Positions 1 through 5,184 of a stretch of 8,730 nucleotides of DNA are shown in pieces. A program made the position numbers and the translations under genes. The number at the start of each line of letters is the position of its first letter. Within the stretch, counting starts at the first letter, position 1. Origin of the DNA: Deinococcus marmoris (lineage in GTDB: Bacteria; Deinococcota; Deinococci; Deinococcales; Deinococcaceae); contig NZ_MSTI01000187.1 in the NCBI RefSeq assembly GCF_001949125.1, positions 1 to 8,730 on the forward strand, read 5' to 3'. The notes below the pieces were generated by a model that saw nothing but the letters and a program-made list of their open reading frames with translations, had not been told where the DNA came from and ran no database searches.

Positions 1-394
1 CCGTGGCCAGGTACAGCCAACCCTCCTGGGTGGGTAAATACGTGATGTCCGTCGCCCATTTCTGATTCGGACCGTCGGCGGCAAAATTCCTGGCAAGAAG
101 ATTTTCTACGAGTGGATGCGAAGATTTCGCTTTGGTGGTTGTGCGGAACTTCCTCTTCCCACGCGCGACAAGCTCAGCTTGTCGCATGAGCCGCCCGATC
201 CGCTGACGACTGATCTGCTCTCCCTGTTCGCACAAATCAGCTTTGATTCGCAGCGCACCGTACGTTCCCCGACTATCCTCAAAGCTCGTCCTGATTTTGG
301 CCGTCAACACGCGGTCTTTCGTGATTCTCGCGTTCTCCAGCTTTCCCCGCGAAGCGTAGGACCCACTGATGCTGACTTCAAGAACCCGGCACAT
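1..394 (-). CDS. IS3-family transposase OrfB, N-terminal part (runs off the window)
   Basis: This is the catalytic subunit of an IS3-family DDE transposase; only the first 131 codons from the ATG at 394 are inside the window. The frame is open upstream to a CTG at 445, next to the orfA stop, as expected if OrfB is made by -1 frameshifting from OrfA. The HTH_21-type region with SRGTYGALRIKADL is present, and the start of the rve integrase core is seen in NQKWATDITYLPTQEGW, which carries the first catalytic Asp. The second Asp and the Glu lie outside the window. Because its orfA is nearly absent, this copy probably cannot make the normal OrfAB fusion. The neighbouring plus-strand OrfB is a diverged relative (shared PNQKW-TDITYLPTQEGW). 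Confidence 0.8.
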   Translation of the reverse strand, partial: MCRVLEVSISGSYASRGKLENARITKDRVLTAKIRTSFEDSRGTYGALRIKADLCEQGEQISRQRIGRLMRQAELVARGKRKFRTTTKAKSSHPLVENLLARNFAADGPNQKWATDITYLPTQEGWLYLAT

Positions 395-441
395 CAGTTC
401 CACTGGAAACTCGTCCTGGTGCTGCTTGATGAAGTTGAAGA

Positions 442-480
442 TCAGGGCTGCTTGGCGAAGAAGCGGGCAAGCGTCCTCAA
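442..480 (-). pseudogene. Remnant of IS3 orfA (last 12 codons)
   Basis: In the minus-strand frame ending at the TGA at 442-444 the codons read LRTLARFFAKQP. This matches the end of IS3-family OrfA proteins; the intact neighbour ends LKKAVAFFAKEN. Upstream of about 480 the similarity ends, so the helix-turn-helix and leucine-zipper parts are gone. The next in-frame codons (GYSSP) do not resemble OrfA. The remnant cannot be functional. Confidence 0.6.
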
Positions 481-516
481 GGGGAGGAGTAGCCCCATGA
501 TCTTGCTAGGGTTTTG

Positions 517-538
517 TGGAGGAGGGGTTCAGTCTGAC
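517..538 (+). repeat. Left terminal inverted repeat of the IS3 element
   Basis: It starts TGGAGGAGGGGTTCAG and pairs with the complement of 1713-1734 (TGGAGGATCAGTTCGG) at 17 of 22 positions. It is located 18 bp before the orfA ribosome-binding region, as expected for an IS3 left end. Confidence 0.75.
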
Positions 539-555
539 GGACAATGGAGACTGAC

Positions 556-864
556 ATGACTGCCAGCAAACACGAGTACACTGCCGAGTTCAAGGAAGAG
601 GCCGTCCGTCTGGTGATCAGCAGCCAGAAGAGCTGCGCGGAAATCGCCCGAAATCTCGGCATCCCTCCCTACCTGGTGGTGCGCTGGAAGCAACAACACG
701 AACAGAAGGGGGCGGCGGGCCGCCCCCAGTTCACCGGACGGGGGGTCCCGGCGCTCAGTGAGCAAGAAGCGCGCTTCAGGAAGCTCGAACGAGAACTCGA
801 AATTACCCGTCAGGAACGCGATATTCTGAAAAAAGCCGTGGCCTTCTTCGCCAAAGAAAACTGA
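556..864 (+). CDS. IS3-family transposase OrfA (DNA-binding subunit)
   Basis: OrfA binds the element's ends and supplies the N-terminal part of the OrfAB transposase. The protein has a HTH_Tnp_1-type fold: YTAEFKEEAVRLVISS, then CAEIARNLGI and VVRWKQQHE as the recognition region. A leucine-zipper-like heptad segment follows in the C-terminal third (FRKLERELEITRQERDILKK). At about 102 aa the length is normal. I chose the ATG at 556 because GGAG at 546-549 lies 6 nt before it; an in-frame ATG at 544 would add METD but has no evident ribosome-binding site. The stop at 862-864 is preceded by an A-rich run where a -1 shift into orfB would have to occur, although no textbook slippery heptamer is in frame. 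Confidence 0.88.
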   Translation: MTASKHEYTAEFKEEAVRLVISSQKSCAEIARNLGIPPYLVVRWKQQHEQKGAAGRPQFTGRGVPALSEQEARFRKLERELEITRQERDILKKAVAFFAKEN

Positions 865-911
865 TCTACCAGTTTATCGAGCAGCATCGTCATGAATTCC
901 CGATCGAGTTG

Positions 912-1727
912 ATGTGCAGGACGCTTGGCGTCGGGGTCAGTGGCTATTTTGCGTGGTGGAGAAGGCCAGAGAACCGCTACGTCCAGGCGGACGTGACCCT
1001 GACGATGTCGATTCACAAGATTCATCAGCAGAGCCGGGGCACCTATGGTGCCCCCCGCGTCCAGGCAGTCCTGGCAGACGAGGGGTTGCAGGTCAGTCGG
1101 GCGCGGATCACCCGGCTGATGAAGGCGGCAGGTCTCAGGGTACGCTGCAAACGGAAATTCCGCTCGACGACAAATTCCAAGCACCGCCATCCAATGGCCG
1201 AAAATCTCCTCAACCGTGAGTTCACTGCGGACCGGCCCAACCAGAAGTGGGTGACAGACATTACCTATTTGCCGACCCAGGAGGGCTGGATGTACCTGGC
1301 GGTGGTCATGGACCTTTTCTCCAGGAAGATTGTCGGTTGGGCGATGCGCAAGACGCTCCACACTGAGCTGGTCGTGGCCGCGCTTACGATGGCCCAGCGG
1401 ATCCGACGCCCAGGACAGGGGATCCTCCACCACTCCGACCAGGGGGTTCAATACGCCAGCAGCGAGTATCGACATGCTTTGGAGCGCCTGGAGGCGCTCC
1501 AAAGCATGAGCAGAACGGGAGAATGCTGGGACAACGCCGCGATGGAGAGCTTCTTTGCCACCCTCAAGATGGAACTGGATCTCCACAAGGCACAGGGGAA
1601 CCGCACTGACACGCGCAATTTGGTCTTCGAGTGGATCGAGGTGTTCTACAACCGCGAGCGGCGCCATTCCAGCCTGGGGTACCGCTCACTCACTCGATTT
1701 GAAGAACACCGGGCCAGACCGAACTGA
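912..1727 (+). CDS. IS3-family transposase OrfB (DDE integrase core)
   Basis: This is the catalytic subunit that cuts and joins element DNA in IS3 copy-out transposition. Counting from the ATG at 912, an HTH_21 region (SRGTYGAPRVQAVL, near residue 41) precedes an rve core with all three acidic residues: Asp in KWVTDITY (about 116), Asp in HHSDQG (about 176) and Glu in DNAAMESFFATLK (about 212). This gives the DD(35)E spacing of the family. The C-terminal YNRERRHSSLGYRSL motif is also present. The frame is -1 to orfA and open back to CTG 861, directly at the orfA stop, so most product is probably an OrfAB fusion made by frameshifting; independent initiation at 912 (or TTG 909) has only a weak ribosome-binding site. 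A 36-nt perfect hairpin lies within the gene at 1473-1508. Confidence 0.9.
   Translation: MCRTLGVGVSGYFAWWRRPENRYVQADVTLTMSIHKIHQQSRGTYGAPRVQAVLADEGLQVSRARITRLMKAAGLRVRCKRKFRSTTNSKHRHPMAENLLNREFTADRPNQKWVTDITYLPTQEGWMYLAVVMDLFSRKIVGWAMRKTLHTELVVAALTMAQRIRRPGQGILHHSDQGVQYASSEYRHALERLEALQSMSRTGECWDNAAMESFFATLKMELDLHKAQGNRTDTRNLVFEWIEVFYNRERRHSSLGYRSLTRFEEHRARPN
1473..1508. repeat. Perfect 16-bp inverted repeat with 4-nt loop, inside orfB
   Basis: The left arm CATGCTTTGGAGCGCC (1473-1488) is followed by the loop TGGA and by its exact complement GGCGCTCCAAAGCATG (1493-1508). It encodes residues around LERLEALQSM, between the second Asp and the Glu of the DDE core. No T-run follows, so it is not a classical terminator. 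As RNA or single-stranded DNA it would form a very stable stem. Confidence 0.85.
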
Positions 1728-1734
1728 TCCTCCA
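1713..1734 (-). repeat. Right terminal inverted repeat of the IS3 element
   Basis: On the minus strand it starts TGGAGGATCAGTTCGG and aligns with the left end at 17 of 22 positions. It contains the orfB stop codon (1725-1727), a common arrangement in this family. Confidence 0.75.
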
Positions 1735-1870
1735 CTGACCCCTTGCAATATCAGGTGGCCTCTATGCGTCAATTAATCGGAATCCGTATTAAGCCCTAAA
1801 TCAATAGCTGTCCGTCTGAGGTCTGACCAGTTGGGTAGAACGGTGTGTGCATCACGCTGCTTTTCAGATG
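1735..1870. other. Intergenic stretch between the IS3 element and the kinase-like pseudogene
   Basis: I see no gene here. It is more AT-rich than its surroundings around 1771-1800 and contains an imperfect dyad (TTAAT-CGG-AAT-CCG-TATTAA, 1773-1792) that could be a decayed regulatory site or chance. No terminator with a T-run is visible. Confidence 0.4.
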
Positions 1871-2188
1871 TCAACCCGCGGCAATGACAGCTTGCGATCC
1901 CAGGTCATACTCAAGCTCCGGAGTCCTGCATGCGATGGTATCGGCGCGCTCCCAGGGTCGCTCGTGGGCGAAGAAGGGAAATTCCTCGACCATCCACCCA
2001 TCCCAGAACGCCAGCATCTCTGCCGTGCTGCCGTCCCGCACCAACGCCCGCGCTTTGGACTGCTCGGTATCTGCCTGCACCCAGACCACGGCGTCAATCC
2101 AGGGCATCAGTTCGGTGCGGGCCGCGATGACCCTGCCCTGGAGCAATGGGCCGACGGGAGGGACCGTCAATAAAATCAAGCTGATCAA
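1871..2188 (-). pseudogene. C-terminal fragment of a uridine-kinase-like P-loop NTPase
   Basis: The readable part is about 105 codons ending at TGA 1871-1873. It resembles the C-terminal half of small bacterial uridine-kinase-like or AAA-type ATPases: a strand and helix (IDAVVWVQADTEQSKARAL), the conserved RDG (about residues 51-53), then the acidic/aromatic helix FWDGWMVEEFPFFAHERPWERAD and a short tail. The N-terminal half with the Walker A P-loop (GxxGxGK[ST]) and the substrate region is absent. Upstream of about 2166 the frame remains open to about 2259 but no longer looks like this family, and the only start near the homologous part is a TTG at 2188 without a ribosome-binding site. I infer a 5' deletion or rearrangement that left a non-functional fragment. 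The family assignment is from recalled motif pattern only. Confidence 0.55.
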
Positions 2189-2334
2189 GCGCCAGATGTA
2201 CGGGCGGGGATCATTTGAAACGCTCCGCCAACGTGTTTTGTTCGCGAGCTGACACGCTGCACGGAATCAACGGAAGAACCGCAAAACTGGGTCACCCTCC
2301 CCTTCTGCCTTGGAGAGCCAGATCCATATAAAAT

Positions 2335-3096
2335 TCAGGCTCCAAGAAGCCGTACTCTCCAACGGGGAACGTCCACACCTTTAACCAAGAGCCACAGGGG
2401 AAACGCGACTTCCGCGATGGCGATAGGCAACGCGATGAACGGTGGTGTGGAAACGTACTGCGCGGTGAGCAGCAGCGCCGCGCTGTCAATCAGGTAGCCG
2501 AGGCCCGCCAGCACGAACAGTACGCCCAGGACGCGGGGCAAAAACCCGCACGTGTAAATCAGGTAGGCCAGTGCCAGCGCATGTAAGGAAAGAAACGCCG
2601 TTCCGATGGCAAACCCGTACCGGTGAGCATCCAGAAAAAGCATTCCCAGGGCCAGGCGCTCGCCTGAAGCCACCGCGCCGACAGACATGTTTCCGGTGAG
2701 CAGTGTCAAGGCGAAGAAGGAGTTCAGCAGGTTCAGGCCGTGAATCCCCGTCATGATCAGCCGGGCCACCGTAGCGATGAGGGCCACCGTCTTATTCACA
2801 TGCCGGAAGAGCATGAACAGCATCACCGTCAGCACCACCTCGCTTAGAAGAATGATCAGCTCACCTCCCATGCTGCCCACCCGGTACAGAGCAGGTGAGG
2901 CAAGCAGATTGGCCGCCGTGGCCTGGGCGTCACCAGGAACGATCAATCTGGACGGCAGATAGAAATGAGTGAAACCAGCAACCCCGGCAATCAGCAGATA
3001 CAGCAGGGCGATGACACGGCCATAGACCTTGAGGTTAAGGGGCGTGTCCCGTCCTGCGGATGGCAGAGCGGAAGATGTTGGCTGCGTCAGGGTCAT
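2335..3096 (-). CDS. DUF4386-family integral membrane protein
   Basis: This is a 253-aa polytopic membrane protein that I assign to DUF4386, a family of unknown function. About six hydrophobic segments are visible, near residues 27-48, 76-98, 103-130, 158-182, 187-210 and 220-240. A short polar N-terminus rich in Ser, Thr and Pro precedes the motif KVYGRVIALLYLLIAGVAG, typical of the family start. Other family-like features are an Arg/Asn cluster after the second helix (LFRHVNKT) and FLDAHRYGFAIGTAFLSLH before the fourth. The ATG at 3096 is supported by AGGAG (3103-3107) with 6-nt spacing. It follows the Rossmann-protein gene on the same strand after a 400-nt gap, so it may be co-transcribed with it or have its own promoter. 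No catalytic residue can be named. Confidence 0.8.
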   Translation of the reverse strand: MTLTQPTSSALPSAGRDTPLNLKVYGRVIALLYLLIAGVAGFTHFYLPSRLIVPGDAQATAANLLASPALYRVGSMGGELIILLSEVVLTVMLFMLFRHVNKTVALIATVARLIMTGIHGLNLLNSFFALTLLTGNMSVGAVASGERLALGMLFLDAHRYGFAIGTAFLSLHALALAYLIYTCGFLPRVLGVLFVLAGLGYLIDSAALLLTAQYVSTPPFIALPIAIAEVAFPLWLLVKGVDVPRWRVRLLGA

Positions 3097-3434
3097 GAAA
3101 TGCTCCTAGAGGTGGGCGGTGGAGAGATGCTGGACAATCCGGTTGGACGGCGCGTCAACAGGCTGATTCGGCGGAAGCGCCGCCTCACTGCCAGCGATGA
3201 CGCCACCTGAATGGATGACCTGTTCGCGGAACTGTGTCCGGAGAGACGCGTGTGAGGGATGGCGGGCTGACACACGTACGAGTGCTCTATCCCTACGGCA
3301 TTATTAGGGTGATTGGCGCAAAAGCTGCCTGCGTGTTTACTACCAGCATGACCAGCAGGAGCACTCAGTGAGACGCTGAGCAGGGCTGGGAGGAGCAGTG
3401 ACAAGATTCGCTTGGATCTGGGTTTCTCCTTCAA
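3093..3434 (-). CDS. Doubtful small ORF with signal-peptide-like N-terminus
   Basis: A 113-codon frame starts at TTG 3434 and ends at a TGA that overlaps the DUF4386 start as ATGA, an arrangement seen in translationally coupled genes. The N-terminus (KPRSKRILSLLLPALLSVSLSAPAGHAG) looks like a Sec signal peptide with an AxA-like cleavage site. After about residue 50 the sequence becomes rich in Arg and Ser, resembles nothing I know and looks like out-of-frame translation. No ribosome-binding site precedes the TTG; an AAGGAG lies just inside the frame, too far from the next in-frame start. It could be a decayed secreted-protein gene or chance. I would not rely on it as a real gene. Confidence 0.2.
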   Translation of the reverse strand: MKEKPRSKRILSLLLPALLSVSLSAPAGHAGSKHAGSFCANHPNNAVGIEHSYVCQPAIPHTRLSGHSSANRSSIQVASSLAVRRRFRRISLLTRRPTGLSSISPPPTSRSIS

Positions 3435-3495
3435 GCGGCGATTGACTGAGCGGCCTGCCAGAAATGAACGGACTGGGGGAACGTAGCAGCGGTGT
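3097..3495. other. 400-nt intergenic region between the DUF4386 and Rossmann-protein genes
   Basis: Apart from the doubtful ORF at 3093-3434 and the ribosome-binding site of the DUF4386 gene, I see nothing assignable. There is no clear hairpin plus T-run after the Rossmann-protein stop (3496), and I could not find a convincing -35/-10 pair for the DUF4386 gene. The gap is long for this compact region, which suggests a lost gene. Confidence 0.4.
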
Positions 3496-4302
3496 TTATG
3501 CGCCCAGTAGTGTGGTGTGGTGGGTGAGGGCCGAGGCGCTGAGGCGGCCCACGATGGCTGGAGCCTGCCGCATCAGCGCCTCGTTCCCGATGGCCTCGAT
3601 CATGAACAGGGCGAAGTCGGTGCGGCGCGTCAGGTTACTCGCAAGCACAGCGTCCCCAACATGTCCGCTCCACACGGGGACGCCCTGGCTCTCGCCTTCC
3701 TCCAGATCGCTGCCCCGCACCACCGTCCAGCGCGCAGAACTGGCGAAAACGTGATTGCACGCCTGCACCTGATCGTTTAGATCGCCGAAGCGGGTGAGCC
3801 GTCCCAGAACACCGAAAACTTTGACGATTGCCCGGAATTTCAAGGGATAGACATCCTGACCGTCGCGGCTAATATGCCACCCGCACGAGAAGATCAACCT
3901 CGCCTCTGGTGGGGCGTGCGCCAGGACAGCCTGCACGGTTCTCAGAGCGTACTGACGCATGCCGAAAGGCACCAGCACGGTGAGCACGGCGTCACAGCCC
4001 GCCACGGCCTGCCGGATGACGTTGGAATCGTCGTTCGGGCCGGTGATGATGCGAATGCGCGAACCGAAGTGGGCCAGCTTTACTGCGCTCTGCTCCCGGC
4101 ACACGCCCACCACCTCGTATCCACGGTTCAGGGCGTGCTGGATCAGATACTGACCAAGTTTGCCCGAAGCGCCGACAATGCAGATCTTTTTGCGTGTTTC
4201 CGTTGTATCCGGGACGTGCTTGATTGAAATACCTGTGTCTACAGGGCCTGCTGCTAGGGCTGTCTCTTCCAATGATGGAGCCGGGTCTGTGCTGCTGTTC
4301 AT
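3496..4302 (-). CDS. NAD(P)-binding Rossmann-fold protein (NmrA-like / atypical SDR)
   Basis: This 268-aa cytosolic protein has one Rossmann domain of the atypical short-chain dehydrogenase type. After a polar, probably disordered N-terminus (about residues 1-37), KKICIVGASGKLGQYLI holds the glycine-rich GASGKLG loop (44-50), followed by a beta-2 end at VVGVCREQSAV and a DAVLTVLVPFG strand near 104-114. The usual SDR YxxxK is not evident, as in many NmrA-like proteins that bind but may not reduce a substrate. The C-terminal part WTVVRGSDLEEGE and the GDAVLASNLTRRTDFALFMIEAI helix fit the family. I chose the ATG at 4302 because AAGGAGG (4311-4317) lies 8 nt upstream; an in-frame ATG at 4353 would add 17 residues and lie almost at the predicted transcription start. 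It is divergent from the tetR gene, with palindromic operators over its promoter. The substrate is unknown. Confidence 0.8.
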   Translation of the reverse strand: MNSSTDPAPSLEETALAAGPVDTGISIKHVPDTTETRKKICIVGASGKLGQYLIQHALNRGYEVVGVCREQSAVKLAHFGSRIRIITGPNDDSNVIRQAVAGCDAVLTVLVPFGMRQYALRTVQAVLAHAPPEARLIFSCGWHISRDGQDVYPLKFRAIVKVFGVLGRLTRFGDLNDQVQACNHVFASSARWTVVRGSDLEEGESQGVPVWSGHVGDAVLASNLTRRTDFALFMIEAIGNEALMRQAPAIVGRLSASALTHHTTLLGA

Positions 4303-4359
4303 CAATGTGCCCTCCTTGAAACCAGTGACCTCACTCGGCTCAATGTTCGGCATTTCCGC

Positions 4360-4372
4360 CTTACGCTGTAAG
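4360..4372. promoter_or_regulatory. Palindromic operator 1 (CTTAC-N3-GTAAG)
   Basis: CTTACGCTGTAAG is a perfect 5-bp inverted repeat with a 3-nt centre. It overlaps the -10 and probable start point of the divergent minus-strand promoter. Its centre is 19 bp from that of operator 2, nearly two helical turns, so two TetR dimers could sit on similar faces. Binding by the adjacent TetR is an inference. Confidence 0.7.
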
Positions 4373-4399
4373 GTAGGGCTTACGGCGTAAGTCTGTCAA
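4370..4399 (-). promoter_or_regulatory. Candidate sigma-70 promoter for the Rossmann-protein gene
   Basis: On the minus strand a perfect -35 hexamer TTGACA (4399-4394) is followed, after 18 nt, by TACCTT (4375-4370) as a moderate -10. Transcription would start near 4363, leaving a leader of about 60 nt before the ATG at 4302. One palindrome lies in the spacer and the other overlaps the -10 and start point, the classic arrangement for TetR repression. Confidence 0.5.
4379..4391. promoter_or_regulatory. Palindromic operator 2 (CTTAC-N3-GTAAG)
   Basis: CTTACGGCGTAAG repeats the same arms as operator 1 with a changed centre base, and is extended on its left by a shared GG. It lies within the 18-nt spacer of the candidate minus-strand promoter. 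Confidence 0.7.
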
Positions 4400-4425
4400 G
4401 TAAAGAATGATTACGCGCCCTGGCC

Positions 4426-4438
4426 CTTACGGTGCAAA
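4426..4438. promoter_or_regulatory. Possible degenerate third operator upstream of tetR
   Basis: CTTACGGTGCAAA matches operator 2 at 10 of 13 positions: the left half-site is intact and the right one decayed. It lies 21 bp before the tetR start codon, where it could mediate autoregulation. It may equally be a chance half-site. Confidence 0.3.
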
Positions 4439-4459
4439 ACGGTTCAAACTGGAGAAGAG

Positions 4460-5173
4460 ATGTTCACCCCACAGCCCACGACCACTGCACGCCGCTCACC
4501 TCTCAGTCGGGAAGAGGTCTTGCACGCCGCCATCCGCCTTGCCGATGAGGGCGGTATTGCGGAGCTGACCATGCGGAAGCTGGCTGATAAACTGGGCATT
4601 CAGGCCATGTCGCTCTACCACCACGTCGCTAACAAGGATGAACTGCTCGACGCGATGGTGGACGCCGTCTTCAGAGAGATTGAGGTGGTGACAGAGAACG
4701 CTCCCTGGAAACCCGCCATGCGCCAGCGGGCTGTCTCTGCCCGCCAGACCCTCCTGCGACATGCCTGGGCGCTAGGCATGATGGAATCGCGGGCCAATCC
4801 GGGCCAGGCCACCTTAGAGTGCCATGATGCGGTACTCGGCTGCCTGCGCCGCGCCGGGTTCTCGGTAGCGCTGGCGGCCCACGCTTTCTCGGTTCTCGAC
4901 AGCTATATCTACGGCTTTGTGTTGCAGGAACTGAATCTGCCGTTTCAGAATCCAGACGATCTGCAGCGGGTGTCCGGAAGCATCCTCCAGAATCTGCCCG
5001 CCGACACCTACCCCCACTTGATGGAGATGATGACGGCGCACGTCTCGCAACCAGGTTATGCCTATGCCGATGAATTCATGTTCGGATTGGACCTCATTCT
5101 TGATGGGCTGGAGCAGGCCCTTGGAGTGCGTACGCAACCAGACGGTTGTGTTGCCTTAACTGGATCGGGATAG
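4460..5173 (+). CDS. TetR-family transcriptional repressor with IS6-encoded last codons
   Basis: This is a dimeric ligand-responsive repressor. The N-terminal TetR_N domain (about residues 16-70) has the helix-turn-helix in LTMRKLADKLGIQAMSLYHHV (36-56), followed by ANKDELLDAMVDAVF. The remainder is a helical ligand-binding and dimerisation domain of the TetR_C type found in tetracycline-repressor-like regulators (AWALGMMESRANPGQA; FSVLDSYIYGFVLQEL; FMFGLDLILDGLEQAL). The start is supported by GGAG (4451-4454). The gene is divergent from the Rossmann-protein gene, and palindromic operators lie between them. From codon 229 onward (GCVALTGSG) the reading frame is in the left end of an IS6 element, so the native C-terminus has been replaced by nine foreign residues. 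Because the last core helix appears complete, the protein may still work. Confidence 0.85.
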   Translation: MFTPQPTTTARRSPLSREEVLHAAIRLADEGGIAELTMRKLADKLGIQAMSLYHHVANKDELLDAMVDAVFREIEVVTENAPWKPAMRQRAVSARQTLLRHAWALGMMESRANPGQATLECHDAVLGCLRRAGFSVALAAHAFSVLDSYIYGFVLQELNLPFQNPDDLQRVSGSILQNLPADTYPHLMEMMTAHVSQPGYAYADEFMFGLDLILDGLEQALGVRTQPDGCVALTGSG

Positions 5174-5184
5174 GTTAGCTCACC

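Larger units (their letters stand above)
1..480 (-). mobile_element. Partial IS3-family insertion sequence, truncated at its 5' end and cut by the window edge
   Basis: Read on the minus strand, this stretch gives the last codons of an IS3-type orfA followed in the -1 frame by the first part of orfB, which stays open to base 1. Homology to orfA stops abruptly at about 480, where the first 80 or so codons and the left terminal repeat should continue. Instead there are about 36 unassigned bases and then the end of a second IS3 element at 517. The orfB segment is clearly related to, but not the same as, that of the neighbouring element. The element is therefore broken, probably by insertion of the second copy together with a deletion. 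The rest lies outside the window. Confidence 0.8.
517..1734 (+). mobile_element. Complete-looking IS3-family insertion sequence
   Basis: The element is about 1.22 kb, the normal size for IS3-family elements, and carries orfA and orfB in the usual -1 phase. Its ends are imperfect inverted repeats (517-538 and 1713-1734, 17 of 22 matching) beginning 5'-TGGAGGA and ending TCCTCCA-3', giving the family's usual TG...CA termini. The orfB stop codon lies within the right repeat, also typical. The flanking triplets (TTG on the left, CTG on the right) match at only two of three positions, so there is no clean target duplication. This fits an insertion later altered by a deletion toward the broken copy on the left. 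All catalytic residues are intact, so the element may be active. Confidence 0.85.

Noticed and set aside
846..866. Programmed -1 frameshift slippery site at the end of IS3 orfA
   Set aside because: The phase is right and the region is A-rich (CCAAAGAAAACTGA), but no standard X-XXY-YYZ or in-frame A-AAG motif and no obvious downstream stem are present, so I mention it only within the gene entries.
810..1667. Long (285-codon) open frame antisense to the IS3 orfB
   Set aside because: It is a shadow of the well-supported orfB in high-GC DNA. Its peptide matches no family, it has no ribosome-binding site, and it mirrors LERLEALQSM only because of the palindrome at 1473-1508.
2160..2260. Peptide SVSNDPRPYIW in the frame upstream of the kinase-like fragment, recalling the NPKPFIW-type tail of IS630 transposases
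   Set aside because: The match is only a few residues, with no supporting IS630 sequence before it or terminal repeat. It is too weak to call.
4303..4353. Start of the Rossmann protein at ATG 4353
   Set aside because: It lies almost at the predicted transcription start without a good ribosome-binding site, whereas ATG 4302 has AAGGAGG at 8-nt spacing.
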